A stretch of 64,000 nucleotides of DNA from Zoogloeaceae bacterium. Lineage in GTDB: Bacteria > Pseudomonadota > Gammaproteobacteria > Burkholderiales > Rhodocyclaceae. The translations under genes and the position numbers were made by a program. Positions 52,687-62,775 of this stretch are shown here, piece by piece (positions within the stretch are counted from its first letter, which is position 1; each line of letters begins with the position of its first letter). The notes beneath the pieces are model-generated. The model had not been told where the DNA came from. It saw only the letters and a program-made list of their open reading frames with translations, and did no database searches. The stretch lies in NCBI GenBank assembly GCA_024235635.1, contig JACKMA010000001.1, positions 62,001-126,000 on the forward strand, written 5' to 3'.

Positions 52687-55479
52687 ATGTTCCACATCAA
52701 GCAGCTCGAACTCGTCCACTGGGATTTCTGGCGCCGTTTCTCGCTGCCCCTCGATGCCCAGATCATTACTATCGTCGGCCCTAACGGCTCCGGCAAGACC
52801 ACCCTGCTCGACGCGCTGCGCACCCTGTTCGCGTTGCGCTGCTCGGGCAAGCGCGACTTCCGCCGCTATGTACGGCGCGGCGGGCGCAGCTTCGCCTGGA
52901 TCCGCGCGGTCGTCGCAAACCAGCCGGGCACGGGCGGACGCCGCCCGTTCTTCCCCTGCCTGCAGGACGAAGTCACGCTGATCTGCCGCATCCGCAAGGC
53001 CGGCGGCGACTGGACCCGCGACTACGCGATCCTCGACGGTGACCTCGCGATCGATGCGCTGGAGGACGGTGCCGACTGGGCGGGCTTGCGCGACTACCAG
53101 AACCGCCTCGCCTGGGGTGGCCTAACGCCGGCCATCGCCAAGGTGCTGTCGCTCGAGCAGGGCGACACCGACAAGCTCTGCGAATACTCGCCGCGGGCGC
53201 TGCTCGAACTGGTGTTCGACGTCTTCGGCGACAAGGAAGTGCTCGACAACTACGATGCCGCCCGCGAAGAGCAACGCAACGCCGAGCGCGAGCTCGACCA
53301 ACTCGGCCTCGACCTCGCCCGGCTGACCGCCCAGGCCGAGGCCAAGCGGCTGGAAGCCGATCGTTACCTCGAATGGAAACGACTGCGCGACGAGGCCGAC
53401 GCACTCGATGCCGACATCGTGCCGCGCCTGGAACTGGCGGAATTGATCCGCAGCAGTCAGCTCGAACGGACGGAGCTCGCCATCCTCGGCCGTGAGCGGC
53501 TGCAGTTGCGGGCGAGGCTGCAGGCCCAGGACGAAGCCCTGTCTCGCGTCGATGCCGAGCGTCTCGGTGTCGACGCTGAGCGCTTGCAGCTTCGCGCGCG
53601 CGAACAGGCCGGCGAGCAAGCCTATCTCGCGGCCCACGACACGCTGCGCGATCTCGACAAGACGCTCGACGAACGCCAGCGCCTGCGGGCCCAGGTGGCG
53701 GCCGAGCACGGCCAGGACGCGGTAGCCATCGAGCAGCAGCACGAGCAGGCCGAGGCCACGCTCGCCGCACTGCGCGCCGACGAGCGCACGCTGGCGGCCG
53801 ATTTCGAGGCCCGCAGCGAGGATTTGCGCCAGGCCCGCGCCCGCACTGGCCCACCGGGCGATCCCGAAGTCCGCCGCTTCCGCGCCGAACTCGAAGCCGC
53901 CGGCATCGGCCACCTGGCGCTGGCCGAAACCGTCGAGCTGACGGATCCCGCTTGGCAAGGCGCGCTCGAAGCCGTGTTGCGGCCCTATCGGCACGTCATT
54001 TTGCTGGAGCACGCGTCGGATCGGTACGAGGCCTGGGCGCTGGGAGAGCGCGAACGCTTCCGCCATTTCGTCGTCCCGGAGCGCGAGCCGGCGACGCCGC
54101 CGCGCCCCGGCAGTCTGGCCGAGGTGGTGCGCTTCAGTGCGCCAGTGCCACGCTGGCTGGTGGACCTGCTGAACCGCATCCGCCGAGTCGAAAATGTCGA
54201 GGCGGCGCGCGGCCTGCCGCCGGAGGTCGAGTGGCTGACCCGCGACGGCTACCACCGGGAGCGCCGCGGCGCCCGTCACCTGGGCCGGCCGCGCGACTTC
54301 CATTTCGGCGCGCTCGCGCGCCAGGCCCGCATCGCCATGCTCGAGCAGGAGGTGGCGGCGCTGGATCGCACCCTCGCCGAGCTGCGTCCGCGCGTCGACG
54401 CCGGTGCGCGCACCCTCGCCAGCCTGCGGCAACGCCTGCTCGGCCTGCAGTCGGCCCAGCTCCTGGCCGCCAACGCCGAACGTTACGTCACCGCCGAAGC
54501 CGGCCTCGATCGGGCCCGAAACACACTCGCCGTGGCCGAACGAGAGCGGGCCGACCTGCGATCCCGGCTCGAAGCCTGTGGCGAGAAGTTGCATGGCATC
54601 GATATCGAACGCGATCGCCGCCAGCGCGACCGACATGGCCTGGAACGACGCATCGCCGAGATTACGCGCGACACCGGACCACGCCGCCGCAGCCAGGCCG
54701 AACGCCTGCTCAGCCTGCGTCGCCGACGGCGCGGCATGGCGGTCGACTGGCTCGAACCGGGTGCGATTGCGGCACTGGCCGAACGCTACGACGGCGCCGC
54801 CGGCGCGCGGCGCGAAGCCCAGCGCCTGCAAAGCCGCTTGGCGGAAGGCGACTGGGTCACCGACCCGGCCGTAATGACCTTGTCGGAGCGCCTGCGCGAA
54901 GAGGTCACCCAGCGCGAACACGACTACCAGCAGCGCCAGGGCTATTGCGCCACCGCACGGCGCCATACCGACGAGGCACGCGCGGCCTACGTCGCCAAGC
55001 TGCGGGCGACGGTGCGCCAGTACGGCAAGAACCTTCGTGCGCTCGGAGAACTGGCCCACGTCGGCGTCGAGTGCCCAATGCCTGCGCTCGACAACGACGA
55101 CCTGTCGGTGGCCCAGGCCGGCCTCGACGTGCGCTTCGACTTCGACCGCAAGGGCGCGGTCGGTCTCAACGATGGTGAAGCCTCGGGCGGACAGCAGGTC
55201 ATGAAGTCCCTGATCCTGCTGATCGCCTTGCTGATGGACGAGGCGAGGCCCGGCGGCTTTGTCTTCATCGACGAGCCCTTCGCCCACCTCGACGTCGCCA
55301 ATATCGACCGCGTCGGCAGCTTTCTGCGGGCGACTCGCGCCCAGTATCTGATCACCACGCCGGTGACCCACAATGCCAACGTCTTCGAGCCCGCCCAGCT
55401 CACCCTGGTGACCCGCAAGAAGCCGCCCGCCGATTCATGGGCGCCGCCGATCGGCGTGATGCTGCGGCAGCCGGGCTGA
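52687..55479 (+). CDS. jetC: SMC-like ATPase JetC (system 2)
   Basis: A 930-aa SMC-type ATPase. Walker A is GPNGSGKTTL (residues about 31-40). Two long Arg/Glu-rich coiled-coil arms flank a central globular region around GIGHLALAETVELTDPAWQG (hinge-like). The ABC signature is EASGGQQVMKSL and Walker B FIDEPFAHLD (Asp about 862). It is closer to canonical SMC/Rad50 in signature than JetC of system 1. The start ATG 52687 is 5 bp after the racemase stop. Expected role: DNA loop extrusion and sensing of circular foreign DNA, with cleavage by JetD. Confidence 0.85.
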   Translation: MFHIKQLELVHWDFWRRFSLPLDAQIITIVGPNGSGKTTLLDALRTLFALRCSGKRDFRRYVRRGGRSFAWIRAVVANQPGTGGRRPFFPCLQDEVTLICRIRKAGGDWTRDYAILDGDLAIDALEDGADWAGLRDYQNRLAWGGLTPAIAKVLSLEQGDTDKLCEYSPRALLELVFDVFGDKEVLDNYDAAREEQRNAERELDQLGLDLARLTAQAEAKRLEADRYLEWKRLRDEADALDADIVPRLELAELIRSSQLERTELAILGRERLQLRARLQAQDEALSRVDAERLGVDAERLQLRAREQAGEQAYLAAHDTLRDLDKTLDERQRLRAQVAAEHGQDAVAIEQQHEQAEATLAALRADERTLAADFEARSEDLRQARARTGPPGDPEVRRFRAELEAAGIGHLALAETVELTDPAWQGALEAVLRPYRHVILLEHASDRYEAWALGERERFRHFVVPEREPATPPRPGSLAEVVRFSAPVPRWLVDLLNRIRRVENVEAARGLPPEVEWLTRDGYHRERRGARHLGRPRDFHFGALARQARIAMLEQEVAALDRTLAELRPRVDAGARTLASLRQRLLGLQSAQLLAANAERYVTAEAGLDRARNTLAVAERERADLRSRLEACGEKLHGIDIERDRRQRDRHGLERRIAEITRDTGPRRRSQAERLLSLRRRRRGMAVDWLEPGAIAALAERYDGAAGARREAQRLQSRLAEGDWVTDPAVMTLSERLREEVTQREHDYQQRQGYCATARRHTDEARAAYVAKLRATVRQYGKNLRALGELAHVGVECPMPALDNDDLSVAQAGLDVRFDFDRKGAVGLNDGEASGGQQVMKSLILLIALLMDEARPGGFVFIDEPFAHLDVANIDRVGSFLRATRAQYLITTPVTHNANVFEPAQLTLVTRKKPPADSWAPPIGVMLRQPG

Positions 55480-55482
55480 GCG

Positions 55483-56757
55483 GTGTCGAGCCCGGACGAG
55501 GACTTCTGGGGCGAAGCCGACGCCGATGGCATGCGCGTGCGCTGGCTCAGCGATCCTGCGCGCTCCAGCTTGCGCGGTCGGCGCCTGCGCAGGCACATGC
55601 CGGCTACGGCGGCGGATTCCGGCGCCTGGCCGGACGGCTGGCGCACGATCGCCCGCATCTGGCTGAAGGATGCGCGCACCGAGCACACCATACGACGCGA
55701 CACGCTGCTTCGCCGCGCGGGTGCCGAGCACACCAACGACGCCCTGCGGCTGATCCGCCACCTGGTAGAAATCGGTCAGCTCGGCGTCGAGGAGCGGCGT
55801 GCCGCGCACGGGTGGACCGCGGTCGGCTGGCACTTCGTCGATCCGACGGGCCTGCGCCGGACGCTCGGCATGGAGGAGCCCGGCGCCAGCCATCGGGCAT
55901 GGCAGGCACTGCGCGCCCAGCCGCTGGACGACGACGACCTGCGCGACGCCGCGGCCAACCTCGACGAGCAGCCGCCGCGAACGGCCATCGCACGCTTCGG
56001 GCTACTGCAGGCGTTGCAGCGATGGCGGCAGGCGGGGCGCGCCCGATCCGTCGCCACGCGGCGCGACTTCGCCTACTTCGCCCGTGGCGACACCAAGGCG
56101 ATCAGCCACGCTGAGTGGGCCTGGCTAGATGCCCTGATCGACGTCGCCGCCGACGGCATCGGTGCCCACCAGGCCATCTTGCTGATGGCCGGTCGGATGA
56201 GCCTGCTCGGCGCCGATGGCCGCATCGACTGCGCCGCCTTGTCGGGCATCGTCGGCATCGCTGCCGATTCGCTGGCCACGCTGCGCGCCATCGAGAATCC
56301 GCCCGAACGCTGGCTGGTGGTCGAAAACCGCTCGGCCTTCGACCATCTGGCTCGCCGCCTGCCGCGGGGAAGTGCGGCGCTTTGGCTGCCCGGCTACCCG
56401 CCCCTGTGGTGGCGAGAGGTCGTGGGCAGGCTGCTGGTGCAGGCGCCGGCCGAGGCCTGGATCGCCTGTGATCCGGATCCGGACGGCATCCTCATCGCGA
56501 TCCAGGCCGGCACCGTCTGGCGCGAACACGGACTCGCCTGGCAGGCCTGGCAGATGGCGCCCGAGCAACTCGCCGGATTGCCCCACCACCGCCCACTCAG
56601 CGCGCGCGACAAAGCCCTCGCCGAGCAACTGCTGACAACCGAACTGCCGCCGGCATTGCGGGCGCTGCTGGACTGGATCCGCGATCACAACCAGAAGGGC
56701 GAACAGGAAGCGCTGTTTCTTCCCTCCCCCCACGTGCCGACCGGCCCGGGGACATGA
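55483..56757 (+). CDS. jetD: Toprim-fold nuclease subunit JetD (system 2)
   Basis: A 424-aa protein starting at GTG 55483, 3 bp after jetC. The C-terminal Toprim domain shows Glu281 (WLVVENRSAFD) and the DxD pair Asp332/Asp334 (ACDPDPDGILIAI). The KGEQEALF motif near the end matches LEQEAV of the first JetD. The N-terminal 270 residues are longer than in system 1 and contain winged-helix-like stretches. Predicted metal-dependent DNA cleavage subunit of the complex. Confidence 0.8.
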   Translation: MSSPDEDFWGEADADGMRVRWLSDPARSSLRGRRLRRHMPATAADSGAWPDGWRTIARIWLKDARTEHTIRRDTLLRRAGAEHTNDALRLIRHLVEIGQLGVEERRAAHGWTAVGWHFVDPTGLRRTLGMEEPGASHRAWQALRAQPLDDDDLRDAAANLDEQPPRTAIARFGLLQALQRWRQAGRARSVATRRDFAYFARGDTKAISHAEWAWLDALIDVAADGIGAHQAILLMAGRMSLLGADGRIDCAALSGIVGIAADSLATLRAIENPPERWLVVENRSAFDHLARRLPRGSAALWLPGYPPLWWREVVGRLLVQAPAEAWIACDPDPDGILIAIQAGTVWREHGLAWQAWQMAPEQLAGLPHHRPLSARDKALAEQLLTTELPPALRALLDWIRDHNQKGEQEALFLPSPHVPTGPGT

Positions 56758-56843
56758 CGGGGGCCGTGCGAGTCCCCGAATAAAGTATCCGCAGAGGCTG
56801 CCGTTACCGGGAAAACGTAACCCTTACCCGGGGCTTTGCCGGT

Positions 56844-57911
56844 TTGCCTGACGCATCCAAGATCCTTCAACTCCTCGATGGCGCGGAATCCCTCGGCCGT
56901 CTGCGCAGCCGCGAGGACGCCTATCGCGAAGCCAGCGGTACCGTATTGCGCTTTCTCGGCGCGCGCCATGCACTGCTGTACAAGGTCGCGGCGGAGCGCG
57001 AAGGCCTGCAGGTACACCCCTTGGGCTGGCGCATCGCCGACGAAGACGACGACTACTGGCTGAGCGGCGATTCGATGCTGCCGAGCTTCGACCCGGGCGC
57101 CCTGCTGCTCGAATGCTATGCCTCCGAGGAAGGCTGCTCCTTGCATTGCGACCAGGGCGACTGGACCGTGGTGTTCGCCGTCGGCCCTCATCTGCGGGCG
57201 AATTGGCTGCTGGAGATCCACACCTCGAGCCGCCCGTCCGAACTCGAACTGGGCGCCATCGCGACCTTCCTGCGCTGCTTCCGCAACCAGCAGGATCAGT
57301 GGGACTACGCCAACCTCGACACGCTGACCAAACTGCTCAACCGCAAGACCTTCGAGGAGAGCTTCGACCGCCTGATCGACCGCGCGGCCCACGCCCAGTA
57401 CGAACGGCTGATGTCGCGCGGCCCGGTCGAACTGACCCGCCCGTGCTGGCTCGGCGTCATCGACATCGACCACTTCAAGCGGATCAACGACGGCTACGGC
57501 CACCTCTTCGGCGACGAGGTCCTGCTGCGTGTCGCAGACCTGATGCGCCGCAGCTTCCGCGCCAGCGACCGACTGTTCCGCTTCGGCGGCGAGGAGTTCG
57601 TCGCGATGATCTATCACGCCGAGGAGGATGTCATCACCGGCATCTTCGATCGCTTCCGACATGCCGTCGAAGGCCACCAGTTTCCTCAGATCGATCAGGT
57701 CACCTGCTCGATCGGCTTCACGCGGATCGACCCCTCGCGCCTGCCGGCGGAACTGCTCGGCCAGGCCGACGAGGCGCTCTACTACTCGAAGGGCAACGGG
57801 CGCAACCGCACCAGCCACTACGAAGCCCTGCTCGAGCAGGGCCTGCTCAGCCCCATCCAGGAAAAGGTCTCGGCCGCGCATCAGGCCGAGGCCGACATCT
57901 TCTTCGACTGA
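56844..57911 (+). CDS. diguanylate cyclase (GGDEF domain)
   Basis: A 355-aa cytoplasmic protein. The N-terminal GAF-like sensor region (residues about 20-150) has no membrane segment. The GGDEF domain follows, with active-site motif GGEEF in FRFGGEEFVAMI and the metal-binding segment VIDIDHFKRINDGYGH. It should make cyclic di-GMP from GTP. No I-site RxxD stands at the usual position five residues before GGEEF (SDRLFRFGGEEF has Arg-x-x-x), so product inhibition may be absent. TTG 56844 is the most likely start. It lies 86 bp after jetD and 121 bp before lysS. Confidence 0.88.
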   Translation: MPDASKILQLLDGAESLGRLRSREDAYREASGTVLRFLGARHALLYKVAAEREGLQVHPLGWRIADEDDDYWLSGDSMLPSFDPGALLLECYASEEGCSLHCDQGDWTVVFAVGPHLRANWLLEIHTSSRPSELELGAIATFLRCFRNQQDQWDYANLDTLTKLLNRKTFEESFDRLIDRAAHAQYERLMSRGPVELTRPCWLGVIDIDHFKRINDGYGHLFGDEVLLRVADLMRRSFRASDRLFRFGGEEFVAMIYHAEEDVITGIFDRFRHAVEGHQFPQIDQVTCSIGFTRIDPSRLPAELLGQADEALYYSKGNGRNRTSHYEALLEQGLLSPIQEKVSAAHQAEADIFFD

Positions 57912-58032
57912 GGCCACTGCCTTGGCGACCGTCGTTGCCGACGGGACGCCAAGCGCCGCTTGTGTCAAAATTCCGCTCTTTTCCGCGCTGCGGCCCGCCC
58001 GCGCGACGGATCGCCAACCGCAAGAGCGAATC

Positions 58033-59535
<1,503 letters not shown>

Positions 59536-59548
59536 TCCCGAGCGCCGG

Positions 59549-60043
59549 GTGATGGGCATCCAGCAGCTGCAGATTGCATACGACGCACTGGCCGACCGCC
59601 TGTTGCTGCGGCTGTGCACGTCGTCCGGCGAAGAGTACCTGGCCCACCTCACCCGGCGCTTCGTCTCACAGGTCTGGCCCGGGCTGGCGGCTTCGCTCGC
59701 GGCTTCGACACCGGCACCGCAGGCCGCCGCCAGCGAGGCGGGTGGCGGCCGCTTCGATCGGCCCTACGAGACCCCTGCCGACGTCGAGCACCCGCTCGGT
59801 CCGGTACCGCTGCTGGTCGCCGAGGCACGCATGGAACGCGACGGTCGGGGTCGGCTGCAATTGCAACTGAAGGAGCGCCGCCAGCGCGCATTTTCGCTGA
59901 CGCTCAATCCCTCACTGCTGCGGGTCTTCTGCGCCATGCTGAGGGCCGGCGTCGGCGCCGCCGACTGGGGACTGACGCTGGGCGAAGACGCGAACGCCGA
60001 TGGCGGATCCGAACCCGCCCAGCCGCCGACCACGCTGCACTGA
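59549..60043 (+). CDS. conserved hypothetical protein, betaproteobacterial type
   Basis: A 164-aa protein (GTG 59549, or ATG 59552). The N-terminal half (YDALADRLLLRLCTSSGEEYLAHLTRRFVSQVWPGL) is a beta/alpha fold seen in uncharacterised betaproteobacterial proteins. An Ala-rich linker and a second ordered part (FSLTLNPSLLRVFCAMLRAG) follow. No function known to me. It lies 13 bp after lysS and 35 bp before mnmC. Confidence 0.75.
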   Translation: MMGIQQLQIAYDALADRLLLRLCTSSGEEYLAHLTRRFVSQVWPGLAASLAASTPAPQAAASEAGGGRFDRPYETPADVEHPLGPVPLLVAEARMERDGRGRLQLQLKERRQRAFSLTLNPSLLRVFCAMLRAGVGAADWGLTLGEDANADGGSEPAQPPTTLH

Positions 60044-60078
60044 GCCGGCCGGCGGACGCGCCGAACGGGACATCGATC

Positions 60079-62007
60079 ATGTATGAGGTGATCACGCCGG
60101 CCGAAGTGGCCTTCGACGCCGATGGCACGCCCTTCTCGGCCCGGTTCGGCGACGTCTATCATTCGGCTCACGGCGCGCTCGGGCAGGCGTCGCACGTCTT
60201 TCTCGGCGGCAACCGACTGCCCGGACGCTGGCACCACCGACAGCGCTTCACAGTGCTGGAGACCGGATTCGGCATCGGCGTCAACTTCCTGGCGTGCTGG
60301 GCGGCATGGCGTGCCGACCCCTTGCGAAGCGAACGTCTGCACTTCGTGTCGGTCGAGCGCCATCCCTTCGCCGCCGCCGACCTCGCCCGCCTGCATGCGC
60401 GCTTTCCCGAATTCGACGCGCTGTCGCGCGCATTGTGTCGACGGTGGCCGCCGGCGCTGCCCGGAATCCATCGGCTGCAGTTGGACGACGGGCGCGTCAC
60501 CCTGACCCTGCTGTTCGGCGAGGCCGCCACCGCGCTGGCGCGGCTCGACTGCGCGGCCGATGCCCTGTTCCTGGACGGCTTTTCGCCGGCCCGCAATCCC
60601 GACATGTGGTCACCGCGGATCTGTCACCTGCTCGCCCGCCTGTGCGCGCCGGGCGCGACCCTCGCAACCTGGTCGGTGGCGGCCTCGGTACGCAGCGCAC
60701 TGTCACACGCGGGATTCGAACTTCACCGCGCACCCGGATTTGCCGGCAAGCGCGACATGCTGGTCGGCCAGCGGCTCGATCGCGATCGCCGCGCCGATGA
60801 GATTTCCGCGCCGGCGACGCCCGGCGAAGCGATCGTCGTCGGTGCCGGACTCGCCGGCAGCGCGGTCGCCGAGCGACTGGCAGAACGCGGCTGGCAGGTG
60901 TCGCTGATCGAGCGCAGCGACGGGCCCGGACGCGGGGCCTCGGGCAACCTGGCGGGTGTGCTGCGTCCGTTGCCAAGCCTCGATGACAATCGCCTGTCGC
61001 GCTTGACGCGGGCCGGCACACTGTACGGGCTGCACCACCTTGCCCGCCTCGCCGAGCGCGGCCACGGGCCGAAATGGGCCGATTGCGGCGTCCTGCACCT
61101 TGCCCGCGACGGCGAACACGAACGCAGGCAACGCGAGCTGGTCGAGCGCCAGTTGCCGCCGTCGGATTATCTGCGCTTCGTCGACCGCGCGGAAGCCGCC
61201 GCCATCGCCGGCTGTGAGGTCGCCCGCGGCGGCTGGTGGTTTCCCAGCGCTGGCTGGGTGATGCCGCCATCGCTGTGCGCCGCCAACCTGGACGCCGCCG
61301 ATACGCCCGTACACAGGCATTTCGGCCGGCCGCTGGCGCAGCTCTCGCGTGCCGGCGATCGCTGGCAGGCTCAGGATGCGGCCGGCGGGACGATCGCCGC
61401 AGCCGACCTCGTCGTGCTCGCCAACGGCGTCGAGCTGCGCGAACTGCCGCAAGCGGGAGCCCTGCCCCTGCGCTCGGGGCGCGGACAGGTCACGCACCTG
61501 CCGGCCGGCGGCGAGACACCGCCCCGGGTCGTGGTGTGCGGCTTCGGTTACGTCAGTCCACCGGTGGACGGTGTGCGCAGCGTCGGTGCGAGCTTCCAGG
61601 TGGAGGACCACGACGATGCATTGCGCCTGTCGGACCAGCAGGACAACCTCGGCCGACTCAATTTCATGTTGCCCGGCTATCAGGCGCGACTCGACGCACC
61701 TGCGCTCGCCGGCCGGGTCGGGTTTCGGCCGGCATCGCCCGATCGCCTGCCGATGATCGGCGCATTGCCGATCGCCAACCGCCCGGTCGACGATCCGACA
61801 AGCAATCGAATCGAGCGCCATCCCGGCCTGTTCGCGATTTCCGGCTTCGGTGCCCGCGGCCTGGTCTGGTCGGCGATTGCAGCCGAACTGCTGGCGAGCC
61901 GACTCTCAGGCGAACCGCTGCCCCTCGAGCGCGACATCGTCGAAGCACTCGATCCCGCGCGCTTCCTGACCCGACCTTCGCGCCCACGTGCCGGTAAGCG
62001 TTCGTAA
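60079..62007 (+). CDS. mnmC: bifunctional tRNA (mnm5s2U34) enzyme MnmC
   Basis: A 642-aa fusion enzyme finishing the mnm5s2U modification of wobble uridine in tRNA-Lys, -Glu and -Gln. The N-terminal SAM methyltransferase domain includes FTVLETGFGIGVNFL and LFLDGFSPARNPDMWS. The C-terminal FAD oxidase domain includes AIVVGAGLAGSAVAERLAERGW and the closing ISGFGARGLVWSAIAAELLA. Length and domain order are normal. Start ATG 60079 begins with the typical VITPAEVAFDADGTPFSARFGDVYH. Confidence 0.95.
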   Translation: MYEVITPAEVAFDADGTPFSARFGDVYHSAHGALGQASHVFLGGNRLPGRWHHRQRFTVLETGFGIGVNFLACWAAWRADPLRSERLHFVSVERHPFAAADLARLHARFPEFDALSRALCRRWPPALPGIHRLQLDDGRVTLTLLFGEAATALARLDCAADALFLDGFSPARNPDMWSPRICHLLARLCAPGATLATWSVAASVRSALSHAGFELHRAPGFAGKRDMLVGQRLDRDRRADEISAPATPGEAIVVGAGLAGSAVAERLAERGWQVSLIERSDGPGRGASGNLAGVLRPLPSLDDNRLSRLTRAGTLYGLHHLARLAERGHGPKWADCGVLHLARDGEHERRQRELVERQLPPSDYLRFVDRAEAAAIAGCEVARGGWWFPSAGWVMPPSLCAANLDAADTPVHRHFGRPLAQLSRAGDRWQAQDAAGGTIAAADLVVLANGVELRELPQAGALPLRSGRGQVTHLPAGGETPPRVVVCGFGYVSPPVDGVRSVGASFQVEDHDDALRLSDQQDNLGRLNFMLPGYQARLDAPALAGRVGFRPASPDRLPMIGALPIANRPVDDPTSNRIERHPGLFAISGFGARGLVWSAIAAELLASRLSGEPLPLERDIVEALDPARFLTRPSRPRAGKRS

Positions 62008-62107
62008 GCAGAATCGGCTGTTTTGTAAGGATTTCCGGTCGTTCGATCCGTACCCGACGCCACCACGCTAGATTTTCCGGAACCGCTATTGAACGGAGAA
62101 TCCAGCG

Positions 62108-62689
62108 ATGCAGAACAAACAGAAGGGCCACCGATTGCATCCGATGGCCTGGCTCGCCGCCTTGTCGGTCACCGCCTTCAGCGCCGTCGGCATCGGCGCG
62201 ATCACCGGTCTGATTCCTTCGGCCGACAGCCACCAGGAGATCCGCACCGAAAGTCGAATGGTCGCCGCCGAAGCATCGACCGCCCAGGACGGCGACCGCT
62301 CGCCCGCGCCGCCGAAGGTCGAACAACCGGGGCCGGCACCCGGTGCCTGCCCGTCCTGCGGGGTCGTCGAATCGGTGACGACGGTACAGTTGAACGGTGA
62401 CGGCAGTGGCGCCGGCGCCATCGCTGGCGGCGTCGTCGGCGGCGTCATCGGCAATCGGGTCGGCAAGGGGCTGGGGCGCGATCTCGCGACGATCGGCGGC
62501 GCCGTGCTCGGTGGATTCGCCGGCAACCAGATCGAGCGCAAGGTCAAGGCCACGACTGCCTACGACGTTGCCGTCCGGTTCGATGATGGCCAGCGACGCG
62601 TCGTCCGCGTTCGCGAGCTGCCGACGTGGCGCCCGGGCGATCGCGTCGCACTGCGCGGTGGCGCCCTGGCTGCGATCGACGAAGGGTGA
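62108..62689 (+). CDS. glycine-zipper envelope protein
   Basis: A 193-aa protein with an N-terminal hydrophobic segment (AWLAALSVTAFSAVGIGAITGLI), a Pro-rich linker with a CPSC pair, and a double glycine-zipper (GAGAIAGGVVGGVIGNRVGKGLG, GAVLGGFAGNQIE) of the 17-kDa surface antigen/SlyB type. A C-terminal beta domain (VRFDDGQRRVVRV, WRPGDRVALRGG) follows. Probably envelope-located; no specific role known. Confidence 0.85.
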   Translation: MQNKQKGHRLHPMAWLAALSVTAFSAVGIGAITGLIPSADSHQEIRTESRMVAAEASTAQDGDRSPAPPKVEQPGPAPGACPSCGVVESVTTVQLNGDGSGAGAIAGGVVGGVIGNRVGKGLGRDLATIGGAVLGGFAGNQIERKVKATTAYDVAVRFDDGQRRVVRVRELPTWRPGDRVALRGGALAAIDEG

Positions 62690-62775
62690 GGCCGACGCGT
62701 TTGGTCGACTCACACCGCGACGAGGCAATGACCGATCCGGGCTAGAATTCGAGCACTTCCAACGCGGGTAGAAAC

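Noticed and set aside
53122..55371. 749-codon open frame on the minus strand opposite jetC of system 2
   Set aside because: Shadow of a GC-rich coiled-coil gene; the jetC frame has Walker A, signature and Walker B motifs, the antisense frame has none.
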